A stretch of 64,000 nt of DNA, taken from NCBI GenBank assembly GCA_033439765.1, contig JAULSN010000001.1:3906001-3970000 (forward strand), written 5' to 3'. Below, in pieces: positions 12,146 to 22,506 of the stretch. Made by a program: the position numbers and the translations under genes. The notes under the pieces are model-generated. The model had not been told where the DNA came from, ran no database searches, and was given only the letters and a program-made list of their open reading frames with translations. Source of the DNA: Lasiosphaeria ovina (lineage: Eukaryota; Ascomycota; Sordariomycetes; Sordariales; Lasiosphaeriaceae). The first letter of the stretch is position 1, and every line of letters begins with the position of its first letter.

Positions 12146-13758
12146 AGTCGAATTATTGCTGATCACCGAGCCACGAGAGGCAGCGAAGAGGACAGGGAAC
12201 AGATCGATGAGGAGGGCCAGCAAGGACGGGGGAGCACATGGCGAGCCCGAGATGCAACAAAGTAATTCGGTGCGATGAAAAAAATGCTCGAAGCAACGCT
12301 AAACCTGAGCGTCGTCAACGTCGGGTCTAGGTGATGCCTCGAGGCTATTGAGAAGCGGAGCGGCGTGCAGTGGTGCGAAGGGCGGTCTCCAACAACTAAA
12401 GTTTGAAGGCGCTGGCAATCGCGATGATGATGCTGCCGGTGTTCGCGCCCGTGCTTTCCACAAGGAAGACCAAGGATGTATGTACTGTACCTTATTAGCT
12501 GTCCGTCATGGCCCCAAGCCCTCCACAGCTTTCTCAGCCCTGCCCAAGAGCCGCAATAATGTGGGGGGTTGCCGCGGGGCCGCTATCAGCTATCAAAGGA
12601 CCGGGAACTACCTACCTATTGCCGTACGGGTCTCCTCTACTTAGTAGGACAGAATTCACATCCCGCTCTTTAGATGTTGAAAAAGGGAACTTCGTGAAGA
12701 TGCATCAAGGAACTCATACCCCGATGGTAGCATATCCATAGGGTAGTAACAGGTGCTATTCTTGTACACATTTTATTCCGCGTTGAGGCTGTCTCTGGAT
12801 GCGGTCATTTGCGTTGAAGGACTTGCTCTAGGGAGTGACAGCTTTAATTCTCTAGGGGTGGGTATCAAATTCGCAAAGCATATTGTAGACCTGAAAGTTG
12901 ACAAGCGAACATGAGCGAGAGCCAATATAATCAGACATATGTTACCAAAACAACAAAGGCGGTCGCTTTCCAAATCATGGTTCGACATGGTGGGCCCATA
13001 CGAAGCAGCAAAAGCACACCAACCGACGTGGTTCGTGCATCCAGCTCGCTCTTGTTCCCACTTCCTGTTTGGTCTAATACAGGAGTGGGGCTAAGCTGAA
13101 TATAACATAAAAGGAAATAACGCTAGAAATGGTGACAATCCGTGAAGGCCCAAGTGAAAGGACAGAGACAGAAACTAAACTACTGAGGGGAAGTAAGGCA
13201 TGGAATGCCACAATGAGAGAGGGTTTCGGTGAAGGCTTCAGATTCGAATTAATAATCATGCTCTCCTTGCAGAGAATCAGACTCTTCCTATCATGATTGT
13301 ATTGATATAATCATCACCAGCCTTGATGGGAGAAAAAGAGAGAAGGGGAAGAAGCACGCAGGAAAAGTGCTTTTATGTGTGACTGTGATTACGTAACTTG
13401 ACACACATTAAACTGCCTTGGCAGTCCCTGCAAACTTTGGCTCAAAAAGTGATGCGCATTTGCCAGGTAGGGTGGGGCGTTTTTTTGGGAGCTCAGCTTT
13501 ATTGGGAACAATCCATCCCGGCGCTGCAACCTCAGCCTTTTGTACTCTGCACACTTCAACCGTGTTCGCACCTCCAGCCCCTTCATTCCTGCGTCTGCCT
13601 GGAGTGAACACCATAACTGCAAAATTTCGAGATAATCTGCATTTCTTTTTCCAGCACTGCTGGTTTTGGAAGCCCTCGACACACAAAGCCTATAGGGAAA
13701 AAGCAAAGCCTTGCCAGCCACCTTCTTCCCCCACACCCTCATACGTCCGCTTCCAAAC
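12146..13758. promoter_or_regulatory. Shared divergent promoter region (phosphatase / PRP39)
   Basis: The two flanking genes point away from each other, so both promoters must lie here. A palindromic TTACGTAA, a possible bZIP site, is at 13389-13396, about 360 bases before the PRP39 start. The final 100 bases are pyrimidine-rich. No coding frame is supported. Confidence 0.4.
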
Positions 13759-16136
13759 ATGGGCGACTTCAATGGTTTTGGCGGCTCCGATGAGGAGAAC
13801 GCCGAGATCAAGAGGCTTAATGCCGATGTCGTGCGTTGCCTACACCTCACCTCATGAGTCAATGCCGGCAAAGAATGCACCATTGCTGACCGCGTATTTC
13901 GCTCACAGGAAGCCGACCCCGACAGCTTCGACAACTGGGAGAAGCTCGTGCGCGCCTGCGAGGGCCTCGAGGGCGGCCTTAACCGAAACTCGAGCCCTCA
14001 GTCACTAGCGACACTTCGCGACACCTATGACCGATTCCTGCTCAAGTTCCCCCTCTTGTTTGGCTATTGGAAGAAGTACGCGGACCTGGAGTTCAACATT
14101 TCTGGTCCCGAGTCTGCCGAAATGGTATGATGCTTCTCTGCCTAGTTTGCAGTCGAGTGAGCAGTAAATGTTAAATGTAATGATCTAGGTCTACGAGAGA
14201 GGCTGCGCCAGCATCACAAACTCTGTGGATCTCTGGACAGAGTACTGCAGCTTCAAAACGGAGACCACTCACACACCCCAACTTGTGAGAGAGTAAGTGT
14301 AGAAAGAATCATTTCCTTCCCAACCCCATAACAGCCTCACCGGCAGCGAAATTGCAAGGCCACTCTTGGCCGCGTGCCGAATCAGAGAACGAACAAGAAC
14401 ACACAACACACACCACCACCGCTTGGGACATGGTGAGAAACACCAAAGGATACCCTACTTGGACTGTTCTCTCACAATATCTACCAGGCCCTGCTGTTTC
14501 TCGGCAGATGAACGTCATCCGCTCTATAGCTCATTTACCCGTTTCCCGTTCGCACGCCCTCCTGAGATCTAGTCTGGTTGCTTTGGATGGATGCGTCACC
14601 TACACCAAGTTCCCCTCCTGTATTTGATGTCCCTTCCCACCCCGCTCCCCCACTGCGATCCCCAGCGCAGACTACTGACTATCCTCCAGGCTCTTCGAGC
14701 GCGCTGCGGACCACGTCGGCATGGACTTCCTTGCCCATCCATTTTGGGACAAGTATCTTGAGTACGAAGAGCGGCAGGAGGCTCATGACAAGATATTCGC
14801 CATCTTGAACCGTGTCATCCACATTCCCATGCATCAGTACGCCCGCTACTATGAGCGTTTCCGGGCTCTCGCAGCCAGCAGACCCCTTGAGGAGCTCGTC
14901 CCAGCCGACGCATTGTCCGAGTATCGGTCAGAAATCGAAGCTGAATGCCAAGCCTTTGGAATTCAGAAGTCGGACCTCGAGCTTGAGCGTGATATCCGCG
15001 CCAAAATTGACGCTGCTTTTTATGTCATCTTTCAGCGTTCCCAGACCGAGACGAACAAGCGTTGGACCTTTGAGGCTGAGATCAAACGGCCGTATTTTCA
15101 TGTCACCGAACTCGACTATTCACAGTTGGCTAATTGGCGAAAATACCTCGATTTCGAGGAGGCGGAACGTGATTTTGCCAGGACGGTATTTCTATACGAG
15201 AGATGCCTTGTCACTTGTGCCTTCTATGAAGAGTTCTGGTTCCGATATGCTCGGTGGATGGCGGCTCGAGAGGGCAAGGAAGAGGAAGTCCGCAATATCT
15301 TCCTCCGTGCAAGCACGCTGTTTGTTCCCGTCAGCAGACCGGGCATTCGACTTCAGTTTGCCTACTTCGAGGAAATGTGTGGCCGGATCGATGTTGCTAG
15401 GGCCATCCATGCAGCCATTCTTGACAAGCTGCCCGACTCCGTCGAGACTATCATTTCGTGGGGTAATCTGGAGCGACGCCAGAGCGGCCTCGACGCAGCG
15501 ATCGTAGTCTACAAGACCCAAATTGATTCAACCGCCGTCGACATTTTCACTAAAGCAGCTTTGGTCACCGAGTGGGCCTCGTTGCTGTGGAAGGTCAAGG
15601 GATCGGTCGAAGAAGCTCGGATTGTCTATGTTAAGAATGTTCAGTGGTATGCCGATAGCCGTCACTTCTGGCAGAAATGGCTGCAATTCGAAATGGAGCA
15701 GCCCACGAACACCGAACTCGAGGCACAAATTGGCGAGCGTGTCAAAAAGGTGATCGACGAGATGCTCGTCAAGAGTCGTCTTTCTGCTGGAATCAAGCAG
15801 GAGGTCGGCCAGACGTATCTCAGCTACCTGCAACAACGCGGGGGAAAGGCGGCTATGAAGGAATTCCTGGCCATGGATCGGGAGATATTTGGGTACATTA
15901 ACATTCTCATCTACCTCAGCATACTAGTTCTCGTTCTTTTACTAACCGCGTGGGCGTGTAGACCGCAGTCCATTTCGACCATCACCAAAGCCAAACTCAG
16001 CAAGGATAGCAACGGCTTGCCTGTCGGAGAACTTGACGATGCCACTCGCCTGAAGGCCGAGAGCCGGTTTTACAACTACTACGAACTGCACATGGACCCT
16101 GATCCGAACGCTCAGGGGAATGCCAGCTTCCATTAG
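13759..16136 (+). CDS. PRP39: U1 snRNP-associated pre-mRNA splicing factor PRP39
   Basis: HAT-repeat scaffold protein of the U1 snRNP, acting in 5' splice-site recognition in the nucleus. Exons 13759-13830, 13909-14124, 14189-14292, 14690-15892 and 15962-16136 give 589 residues. The chain is almost entirely helical HAT units with the characteristic W..Y..FE spacing (for example FWDKYLEYEERQEAHDKIF, NWRKYLDFEEAERDF, FWFRYARWMAA, FWQKWLQFE). Intron 3, at 397 nt, is much longer than the others. The last intron (15893-15961) is 69 nt, a multiple of three without an in-frame stop. It has a good ACTAAC branch site, and its translation is a hydrophobic run foreign to the fold, so it is surely spliced out. 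The start is MGDFNGFGGSDEEN. Family and gene are clear; only the long third intron leaves a small chance of a missed microexon. Confidence 0.93.
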
Positions 16137-18499
16137 AAGGGCATATCTCAGTCCTTCCAGGTGTTTCGGCGGGAAATCATTCCTACCCTCTGTCTCGTTT
16201 TCAGTTTTCACTTCCTACTTTGTATTGTACAGTACCATATAGCTACTGCCAGCAGGGATGTGGTTCTCAGTATGGACATGGGTCTTCAACGGTTACGGCG
16301 GGGCGACTCTTTTTTCCCCTCGAACTCTGTAACGCACACATCTGGCGTTGTCTCCTGGGTCTACTTTGCACATTTTCTGTATTTCACAACAAGTTCCTGG
16401 GGTGCCGGTGTGGCTGGCGACTTACTTGTTTCCCCTCCAGGATACGACGATGATGAGACGCCAAAATGGCGGGACAGAGGAGGGAGTTATACCGGATTGT
16501 ATTCAGTGTAATGAAGGGGTTTGGCTATGGAAATGATGTAGCGGTGGCTTGTATGCCTCTGCCTGCGTTACATCTCTGCCCAGGAGATAGCCTAGTTGTT
16601 TCCATAGCTATGATCAAGACCTCTTATCAACTCTGCCCTCTTGTCTACATGTTAAGATGGTAGATGTGCAGGCCGTCTAAGCAAAAGAGGGGATTGATAA
16701 TCTTCGTTCTCTAAGACTCAAACTGATATCTTGAGTCATAATGTGGGGATTGACGACCAAGCACTTTAAAGACCGATGTCGTCCGGTGTGCGAATAGAGC
16801 ACATACATAAGGTATCTGTGTGTACGGCCCAATCCCTGAATGGCTATAGGCGTGATACTCCGTTCTGCATACCTGGAACAGAGAAGGAGGCGGGGGTTAT
16901 AGTAGGAGAGAGCAGCGGTTTATATTGAGAAATTCTATGCATAAGCCGCGGGCCCTTGATGAAAAAGCCCTGTAGGGTGAGCCAGAGCAAACAGGTTTCT
17001 AACGTCTAGTGTAACAAAATTCCACGCCATTTGGGGATTGGGTTATTCGATGTGAATTCTTACCATCCCCCACTTGTTGGTGTGTTCGGGCAGTCGCTTG
17101 CGTGGCGAGAGAAATATGCGGGTTTTTTTCCCACACTGTGTGCAAAAAAAGTCCCCGTTGCTCCCGTCCGCCAGGCATGCTTGGCCAAGACGCAAATATG
17201 CCGCGTGTTCACGTGCTACATTTAGGAGACACGACATTGCGGGACAACTGTTAGAATGTTCGCCACCTCATCACTTGTCCCCACCACGTTCGGAATTCCA
17301 CGTGGGCAGGGCGTGCCGCCGACCTCCGGGGTGTAGCCTGCGCTGAGCTGCCCCACGTCAAGCCGCCTTGACTAACTGACTCCTGAGGACCGATTTCGTC
17401 TCCGCCCGCATGTCTTGAGAGCCTTTGGACGGGTTTCAGAAGCTTCACGTCGTGTACATACATGGGGGCAGTGTGGCAAGGCGATATTGCCCGGAGCGTT
17501 GAACAGCGGAATACGTACTGGGCCTCGGGCCGTTTGGCTTCGGGCAACTGATGGCTCTGAATTCCCACGAGCCACGAAAGACTCGGAGAAAGGGGAATTA
17601 GTAAGCGGGCCGCTTCAAGATTTTAGCGGTTCAGTACCTGGCAAGGCCATGCACCGCCGCCATAATTTTTCGGGGTCCACTAGCGGCGGATGAGGCCACA
17701 ATGAGGCTCAATTTCGACATGGCCGTTTTCATACATACCGTATGGATTCCTTCCGACGCGGCAGGGTCCGATATGTGGAGGCTCTCTTTTTTTTTTGGCC
17801 AAGGAAACGGCGGGCTCACCCGCTTTCTTTGCACACCCCGTGAGACTGTGAGTCGGGCTGCAGATAACGGATCCTGGTACCCCTAGTTTGCAGGCTCGGT
17901 CAGATAACAATAACCCCTGGCCTGGCCGCGCCTCGGAACCCCCCATCCCATGAGTGAGGAACCGCGATGGACCCTCCGGTGCGTGTCTCACTCTTTTCTA
18001 CACGTAAAATGGAAGAATATGAATGGGTCGCCATTGTACTCGACCCACAAACCGTTGTCTCGACCAGTCACACGAGACCCATTAAGTGAGTGTATGATAA
18101 ATTCCTTCTTTCGTCTCTCTTTTCGATCCGATTCTACTACCAGCACACCCTCTCTCTCCCCTTGGCTCGCCCGGTATCCGTACGTTGCAGCCGAGCTACT
18201 CGAGCCACTCCAATCCTTCTCCATTCTGATTACATATTTCCTCGCCTTCAAAGACCTGCAATTGCCTCTCGCTAGTTTTTTCCCTTGTTCTCTTTGTTCA
18301 CTCCGAGTCCCTCCCTTCTCAATAGCAGTTCCTTCCTTTTTCAAACCCGCCTATCAAAGTAAGCTCTTTCCCCTTGCAACCATCCATTGTCCTCTGGTTT
18401 TTGTCCGTTAGCACGTACTTCGCCAACTCATCTTCACTTGGCGACTTGCCCAACGTATAGACTTCGATTCTGACAGCACATTCGTGTCTTCTCACACAG
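16137..18499. promoter_or_regulatory. PRP39 3' flank and CCP1 promoter/leader
   Basis: No gene seen in 2.4 kb. The CCP1 leader from about 18100 to 18490 is strongly pyrimidine-rich. A CCAAT box on the plus strand at 18210-18214 is a candidate HAP-complex site, which would suit a respiratory gene, but it may lie inside the transcribed leader. T-runs occur near 17125 and 17788. Confidence 0.4.
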
Positions 18500-19749
18500 A
18501 TGGCTTCCGCAACCCGCACATTCGCTCGCGCCCTGCGCACCTCTGCCCGGCCCACTTTCTCTGCGGCCCCGCGCATCGCTTTCCGCCAGAACGGACGCCG
18601 CTTCTACTCGTCTGAGCCCACCAAGTCGGCGTCGTCGTCGGCGTGGATCTGGCTGGTCGGTGCGACTGCCGTCGGCGGCGGTGGTGCTTGGTTTTACAAG
18701 AACGGCAGCTCGGGCTCGGCCACCCCCAAGGTTGTCACCCCCAAGTTCGACGACTACCAGGCCGTGTACAACGAGATTGCCAGCCGCCTGGAGGAGAAGG
18801 ACGACTATGATGACGGCAGCTACGGCCCCGTGCTGGTGCGTCTGGCATGGCACGCCAGCGGTACCTTTGACAAGGAGACCGGTACCGGAGGCAGCAACGG
18901 CGCCACCATGCGATTTGCCCCCGAGGGCGACCACGGAGCCAATGCGGGTTTGAAGGCCGCGCGGGACTTCTTGGAGCCGGTGAAGAGTGAGTGGCAACTA
19001 CCCCTGATGTAATTGGGACGAGGAGCCTTGTCCAGCCCCCCAATCTGCACGCCATTGGAAACTAGGTGCGGGGATTGTGCTAATAAGCCGTGCAGAGAAG
19101 TTCCCTTGGATCACTTACTCTGATCTCTGGATCCTCGCTGGTGTTTGCGCTATCCAGGAGATGCTGGGCCCTCAGATCCCTTACCGCCCCGGTCGGTCTG
19201 ACAGGGATGCTGCTGCCTGCACCCCCGATGGACGTCTTCCCGACGCTGCTCAGGGTCAGGACCACCTCCGGAACATCTTCTACCGCATGGGCTTCAATGA
19301 CCAGGAGATTGTCGCTCTGTCTGGCGCCCACGCCCTGGGCCGGTGCCATACCGACCGCAGCGGCTTCGACGGTCCCTGGACCTTCTCCCCCACGGTACTG
19401 ACCAACGACTACTACAAGCTCCTTTTGAACGAGAAGTGGCAGTGGAAGAAGTGGGACGGCCCCAAGCAGGTGAGTACAGCCAACCAAAAAATCAACGCGT
19501 CGAATAGGGGAAGGCTAACATGATGAAAAACAGCTCGAGGACAAGACCACCAAGTCCCTCATGATGCTCCCGGCCGACTATGCTCTCCTCCAGGACAAGA
19601 AGTTCAAGAGCTGGGTTGAGAAGTACGCCGCCGACAATGATCTTTTCTTCAAGGAGTTTGCCGCCGTGATTGTCCGACTCTTCGAGCTCGGCGTGCCGTT
19701 CACTGAAGGCACCGAGAACCAGAGATGGGTCTTCAAGTCGTCCCAATAG
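18500..19749 (+). CDS. CCP1: Mitochondrial cytochrome c peroxidase
   Basis: Haem peroxidase of the intermembrane space that reduces hydrogen peroxide using ferrocytochrome c. Exons 18500-18986, 19096-19469 and 19534-19749 give 358 residues. The N-terminus is a bipartite targeting signal: an Arg/Ser-rich presequence followed near residues 50-66 by a hydrophobic segment ([18 protein letters not shown]) that would be cleaved to release the soluble enzyme. The distal haem site is in [11 protein letters not shown] (Arg, Trp, His). The proximal His is in [18 protein letters not shown] supplies the Trp that forms the compound I radical in yeast Ccp1. LPADYALL supplies the Asp that hydrogen-bonds the proximal His. 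These residues separate it from catalase-peroxidases and from plant ascorbate peroxidase. All catalytic positions appear intact. Confidence 0.97.
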
Positions 19750-20800
19750 AGAACGCAACCAGCTTCCCGGAAGGGGCCCCAAAGATACCCAACAATAGAG
19801 GAATAGAGGATGCGACTAAAACAGTACGCTCAGGCTGGCTAGAGCCATAGATGCATAATAGAGGAGGGGCAGTGCTTGAGTCGAGTCGACGGAAGATTTG
19901 CTTTGTTTTGATAGCGTCATTCTGACAGGGGGGAAAGAAGGACAGGAATTGTGCTTCCTGCCCCTATTTCCCCCTGGGAAGATAGAGCCCGGGTAAGCCA
20001 GATTTCTGGCGGGCAAGAGCGGACATTCAGTCTTCAACACTTGTATGTCTAGTTACGCGCCTTGTCTTGCGCCTTGTTTTTATTTTAGCTTGCCTAGGGT
20101 AGCGTGGAATGTCAAGAGGGAAAGTCACCCGTGTTAATAATGGAAGTTGAAGGGGAAGAGGAATTGTAGTGTGGTCGAGTAGCCCGATCCAAGGACGTGC
20201 GAAACGGTTCCGCCCTTTGCGCGTGGACTAGTCCGCCGAATATAATCGGGGGAACATGTACATACACACAAAGCCGTTGGAGTATTTCACTTGAAGAGGA
20301 GCAGCAAGTGTGTTGGAGATCCGGGGGTCGATCACCCTTATAAAGGACGGGTGCATGAGTGACATGGTTTCCCCGCGTTTAATACCGGAGAGGAAGGACG
20401 CGTTAGTAGTGTGTAAACTATGGTATGTATCGTATTTGATGTACATGTTCATGTACATAGACGTATCCCATCCTGCAGCTCAAGGTGCGAGTTCCGAACT
20501 CTAGTTCACTGCAAGTCAAAAGTCCAATACTTACCTAGTCAGTTGCGTTATTCACTGCCCTCTCCAGTATTACTCCGTCCTCAAGGAGTCTCTGCCCCTC
20601 AGCATCTGAGATGGTCCGGCTAGGGTTAGGGTTGTACGCGAAGATATTTGCCATCTTCGACGTCAATTGAAGTTTCTCTTACTGTCGATCAGCGCGAGGT
20701 CTAATCGTGTCCCCCGGCCACGCGATAAACTCAAACGCCCGCCCCTTGACACATTTTCCTCTCGGATCCGAATTGGGGGGGCAACCACAGACGGCAGACC
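19750..20800. other. CCP1 3' flank and ATP11 promoter
   Basis: One kilobase without a credible coding frame. It contains a telomere-like TTAGGG motif, listed separately, about 170 bases before the ATP11 start. Confidence 0.5.
20621..20633 (+). promoter_or_regulatory. Telomere-like (telobox) motif upstream of ATP11
   Basis: The 13-base string TAGGGTTAGGGTT contains two TTAGGG-phase units. Short interstitial teloboxes in fungal promoters are known binding sites for Myb/TRF-like factors such as Tbf1. Its place upstream of a mitochondrial assembly gene fits a regulatory role, but chance is possible. Confidence 0.4.
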
Positions 20801-21868
20801 ATGGCAACCGCATCTCGAGTGCCTGTGCTGCGGCACCTGACGACGACAAGCTGCTGCCAGCTTCGAACCCTTCGAGCGTCGAACCAGCGGCGATGGGCAC
20901 AGGTCAGCGACGTGCGCTTCCTGACGACGACGCAGCCGCCCGAGCGCGTTGTGCTGGAGAAATACCGCGAGAAGCTCGATCGCAAGGCGCGCGAGGAAGG
21001 GCTCCCCGACATTGACGCTCTGAAGAAGGCCTACGCCGGCAAGATCGAGGCGCTGCGGGAGCAGGCCGCCGCCGCCACCGCCGCTGTCGGCCTCGACGGC
21101 CCCTCGAGCATACTACACCCGCCACCACAGCCACCAATACCACAGAGCAGCACGCCGTCCTCCTCCTCCTCCTCCTCCTCCTCCTCCTCCTCATCCTCCC
21201 AGTCCAAATCCAGCAGCACCAGCTTCCGCCCCTCGACGAGCTCGGGCTCGGGCGTCAAGCCGCTAGACGGCATCCTCGACCTACCCAAGGTCCGCACGCT
21301 GCCGGTCCCCGAACTGACGGCCATCTGGCGGCTGCGGCACGCGGGGCAGGCGAACTCGCTGTGCGCGGTGATCCCGGCGGGGACGTACGCGGCCATGGAG
21401 GCGACGGCGCGGCAGTTCCCGCAGTTCGTGGTGCCGGTGCCGCACCCGGGACAGGGCGCCGAGATACACTTTCTACAGTGGACGTGGGACGCGTCGGTGC
21501 CGGGGACGCCGGTAACGGTGCTGTTCACGCATCTGGCCGAGTACAAGGCGCGCGGCGAGTTCGCAGCGCCACACGCCACAGTCACGCACTACGCAGACCT
21601 GGCCGCCGACAAGGGCGTCGTGCTCATGCAGGGCCACGTCGCCGAGGACCGCGGCGTCTCCGTCGAGAACGCCCAGTGGCTGGTCCTCTGCCTGCAGCGC
21701 TTCTACGGCGGGTGGGACCCCGACGCTGTCTCTAATGGCGACGAGGACGCCATCGCCCTGGCCAAGGAGCGCGCCGCGGAGCGCAGGAACTTGCTGGAGT
21801 GGTTCTCTAAGGGGGATAGCCGCTTCAGTGTAGAAAAGCTACTCGAGGAGGCAGAGCGGATGGGCTAA
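20801..21868 (+). CDS. ATP11: Mitochondrial F1-ATPase assembly chaperone ATP11
   Basis: Matrix chaperone that binds free F1 beta subunits during ATP synthase assembly. It is a single exon of 355 residues. The N-terminus is Arg/Ser/Thr-rich with no acidic residues, a typical matrix presequence. The conserved domain begins near residue 155 with LDGILDLPKVRTLPVPELTA and continues through IWRLRHAGQANSLCAVIP, the beta-rich core (IHFLQWTWD), TVLFTHLAEYK and an ending that includes LCLQRFYGGW. A poly-serine tract from a TCC microsatellite lies between the presequence-proximal helix and the domain; it is probably a neutral linker expansion. The start at 20801 is the first ATG and opens the presequence. 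Length matches other fungal ATP11 proteins once the Ser tract is allowed for. Confidence 0.93.
   Translation: MATASRVPVLRHLTTTSCCQLRTLRASNQRRWAQVSDVRFLTTTQPPERVVLEKYREKLDRKAREEGLPDIDALKKAYAGKIEALREQAAAATAAVGLDGPSSILHPPPQPPIPQSSTPSSSSSSSSSSSSSSQSKSSSTSFRPSTSSGSGVKPLDGILDLPKVRTLPVPELTAIWRLRHAGQANSLCAVIPAGTYAAMEATARQFPQFVVPVPHPGQGAEIHFLQWTWDASVPGTPVTVLFTHLAEYKARGEFAAPHATVTHYADLAADKGVVLMQGHVAEDRGVSVENAQWLVLCLQRFYGGWDPDAVSNGDEDAIALAKERAAERRNLLEWFSKGDSRFSVEKLLEEAERMG
21158..21190 (+). repeat. (TCC)11 microsatellite in the ATP11 coding region
   Basis: Eleven uninterrupted TCC codons in phase with the reading frame, followed by TCA TCC TCC, encode a run of 14 serines. The tract is likely to vary in length between strains. 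Confidence 0.9.
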
Positions 21869-22434
21869 GGCGTGTTGATGTGAACATTTGATGTTTGGAA
21901 ACAGGTCTTGACAGGCTGTATGTGTACATGTGTAAAGATAGATACCTGTATGGAGAGGCCATGGAGGCCATGTGCAATACCAAATATCAAGAGTATCAGG
22001 GCGCATTCAAGGCGTTCATAGAGGGTGCCGGTCTAGACAGGGCAACCAAGAGTCCGTCCGCATTCAGTACATTAAACCGGGAAACCCAAATGAGGCAATA
22101 CGAATTCTTCCCATCCTGAGTGGTTCTTATTTGGCGTCCTACCACACTCTAATTAGATGCTCACGAACCAACTTATACGCTTTACCAAGTACATTTCATG
22201 GTACCTTGCTGAGCCATTATTTAACATTCGCCCCCTCCTTCTGGTTCTCGTCAGCTTACGTTGGTGTCTCAAAACTCGAGACAGCAATCAAGGGTAGCCC
22301 GAGCTTTGCAAAACCACACTTTCTAACAGGCCTGGAGCAGGAGGGAGGAATATCGACAAATAGGACAAGTAATAAATATATTAAAAAAAATTTGAAAAAA
22401 AAGTTTTGAAAAAATAAAAGCTCTACATCTTGTA
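21869..22434. other. ATP11 3' flank
   Basis: No gene seen. The right end, from 22370, is very A-rich on the plus strand; as T-runs on the minus strand it includes the terminator of the adjacent tRNA gene. Confidence 0.5.
22409..22419 (-). terminator. RNA polymerase III terminator of tRNA-Cys
   Basis: Read on the minus strand, two T-runs (TTTT at 22419-22416 and TTTTTT at 22414-22409) lie 15-26 bases past the tRNA 3' end, the expected pol III stop signal. Confidence 0.75.
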
Positions 22435-22506
22435 AGTTCCGGAGGCGATTTGAACGCCTGACCTACCGGACTGCAGCCGGTTGCTCTACCCCTGAGCTAT
22501 CGGAAC
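22435..22506 (-). tRNA. tRNA-Cys (anticodon GCA), intronless
   Basis: The 72-nt minus-strand sequence folds as a full cloverleaf. The acceptor is GTTCCGA with CCGGAAC, the D stem GCTC/GAGC, the anticodon stem ACCGG/CCGGT with loop CTGCAGT (anticodon GCA), a five-base variable loop AGGTC, the T stem AGGCG/CGCCT with loop TTCAAAT, and discriminator T. The internal A box (TAGCTCAGGGG) and B box (GTTCAAATC) are intact. The innermost acceptor pair is an A-C mismatch. The CCA end is not encoded, as expected in eukaryotes. Confidence 0.92.
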
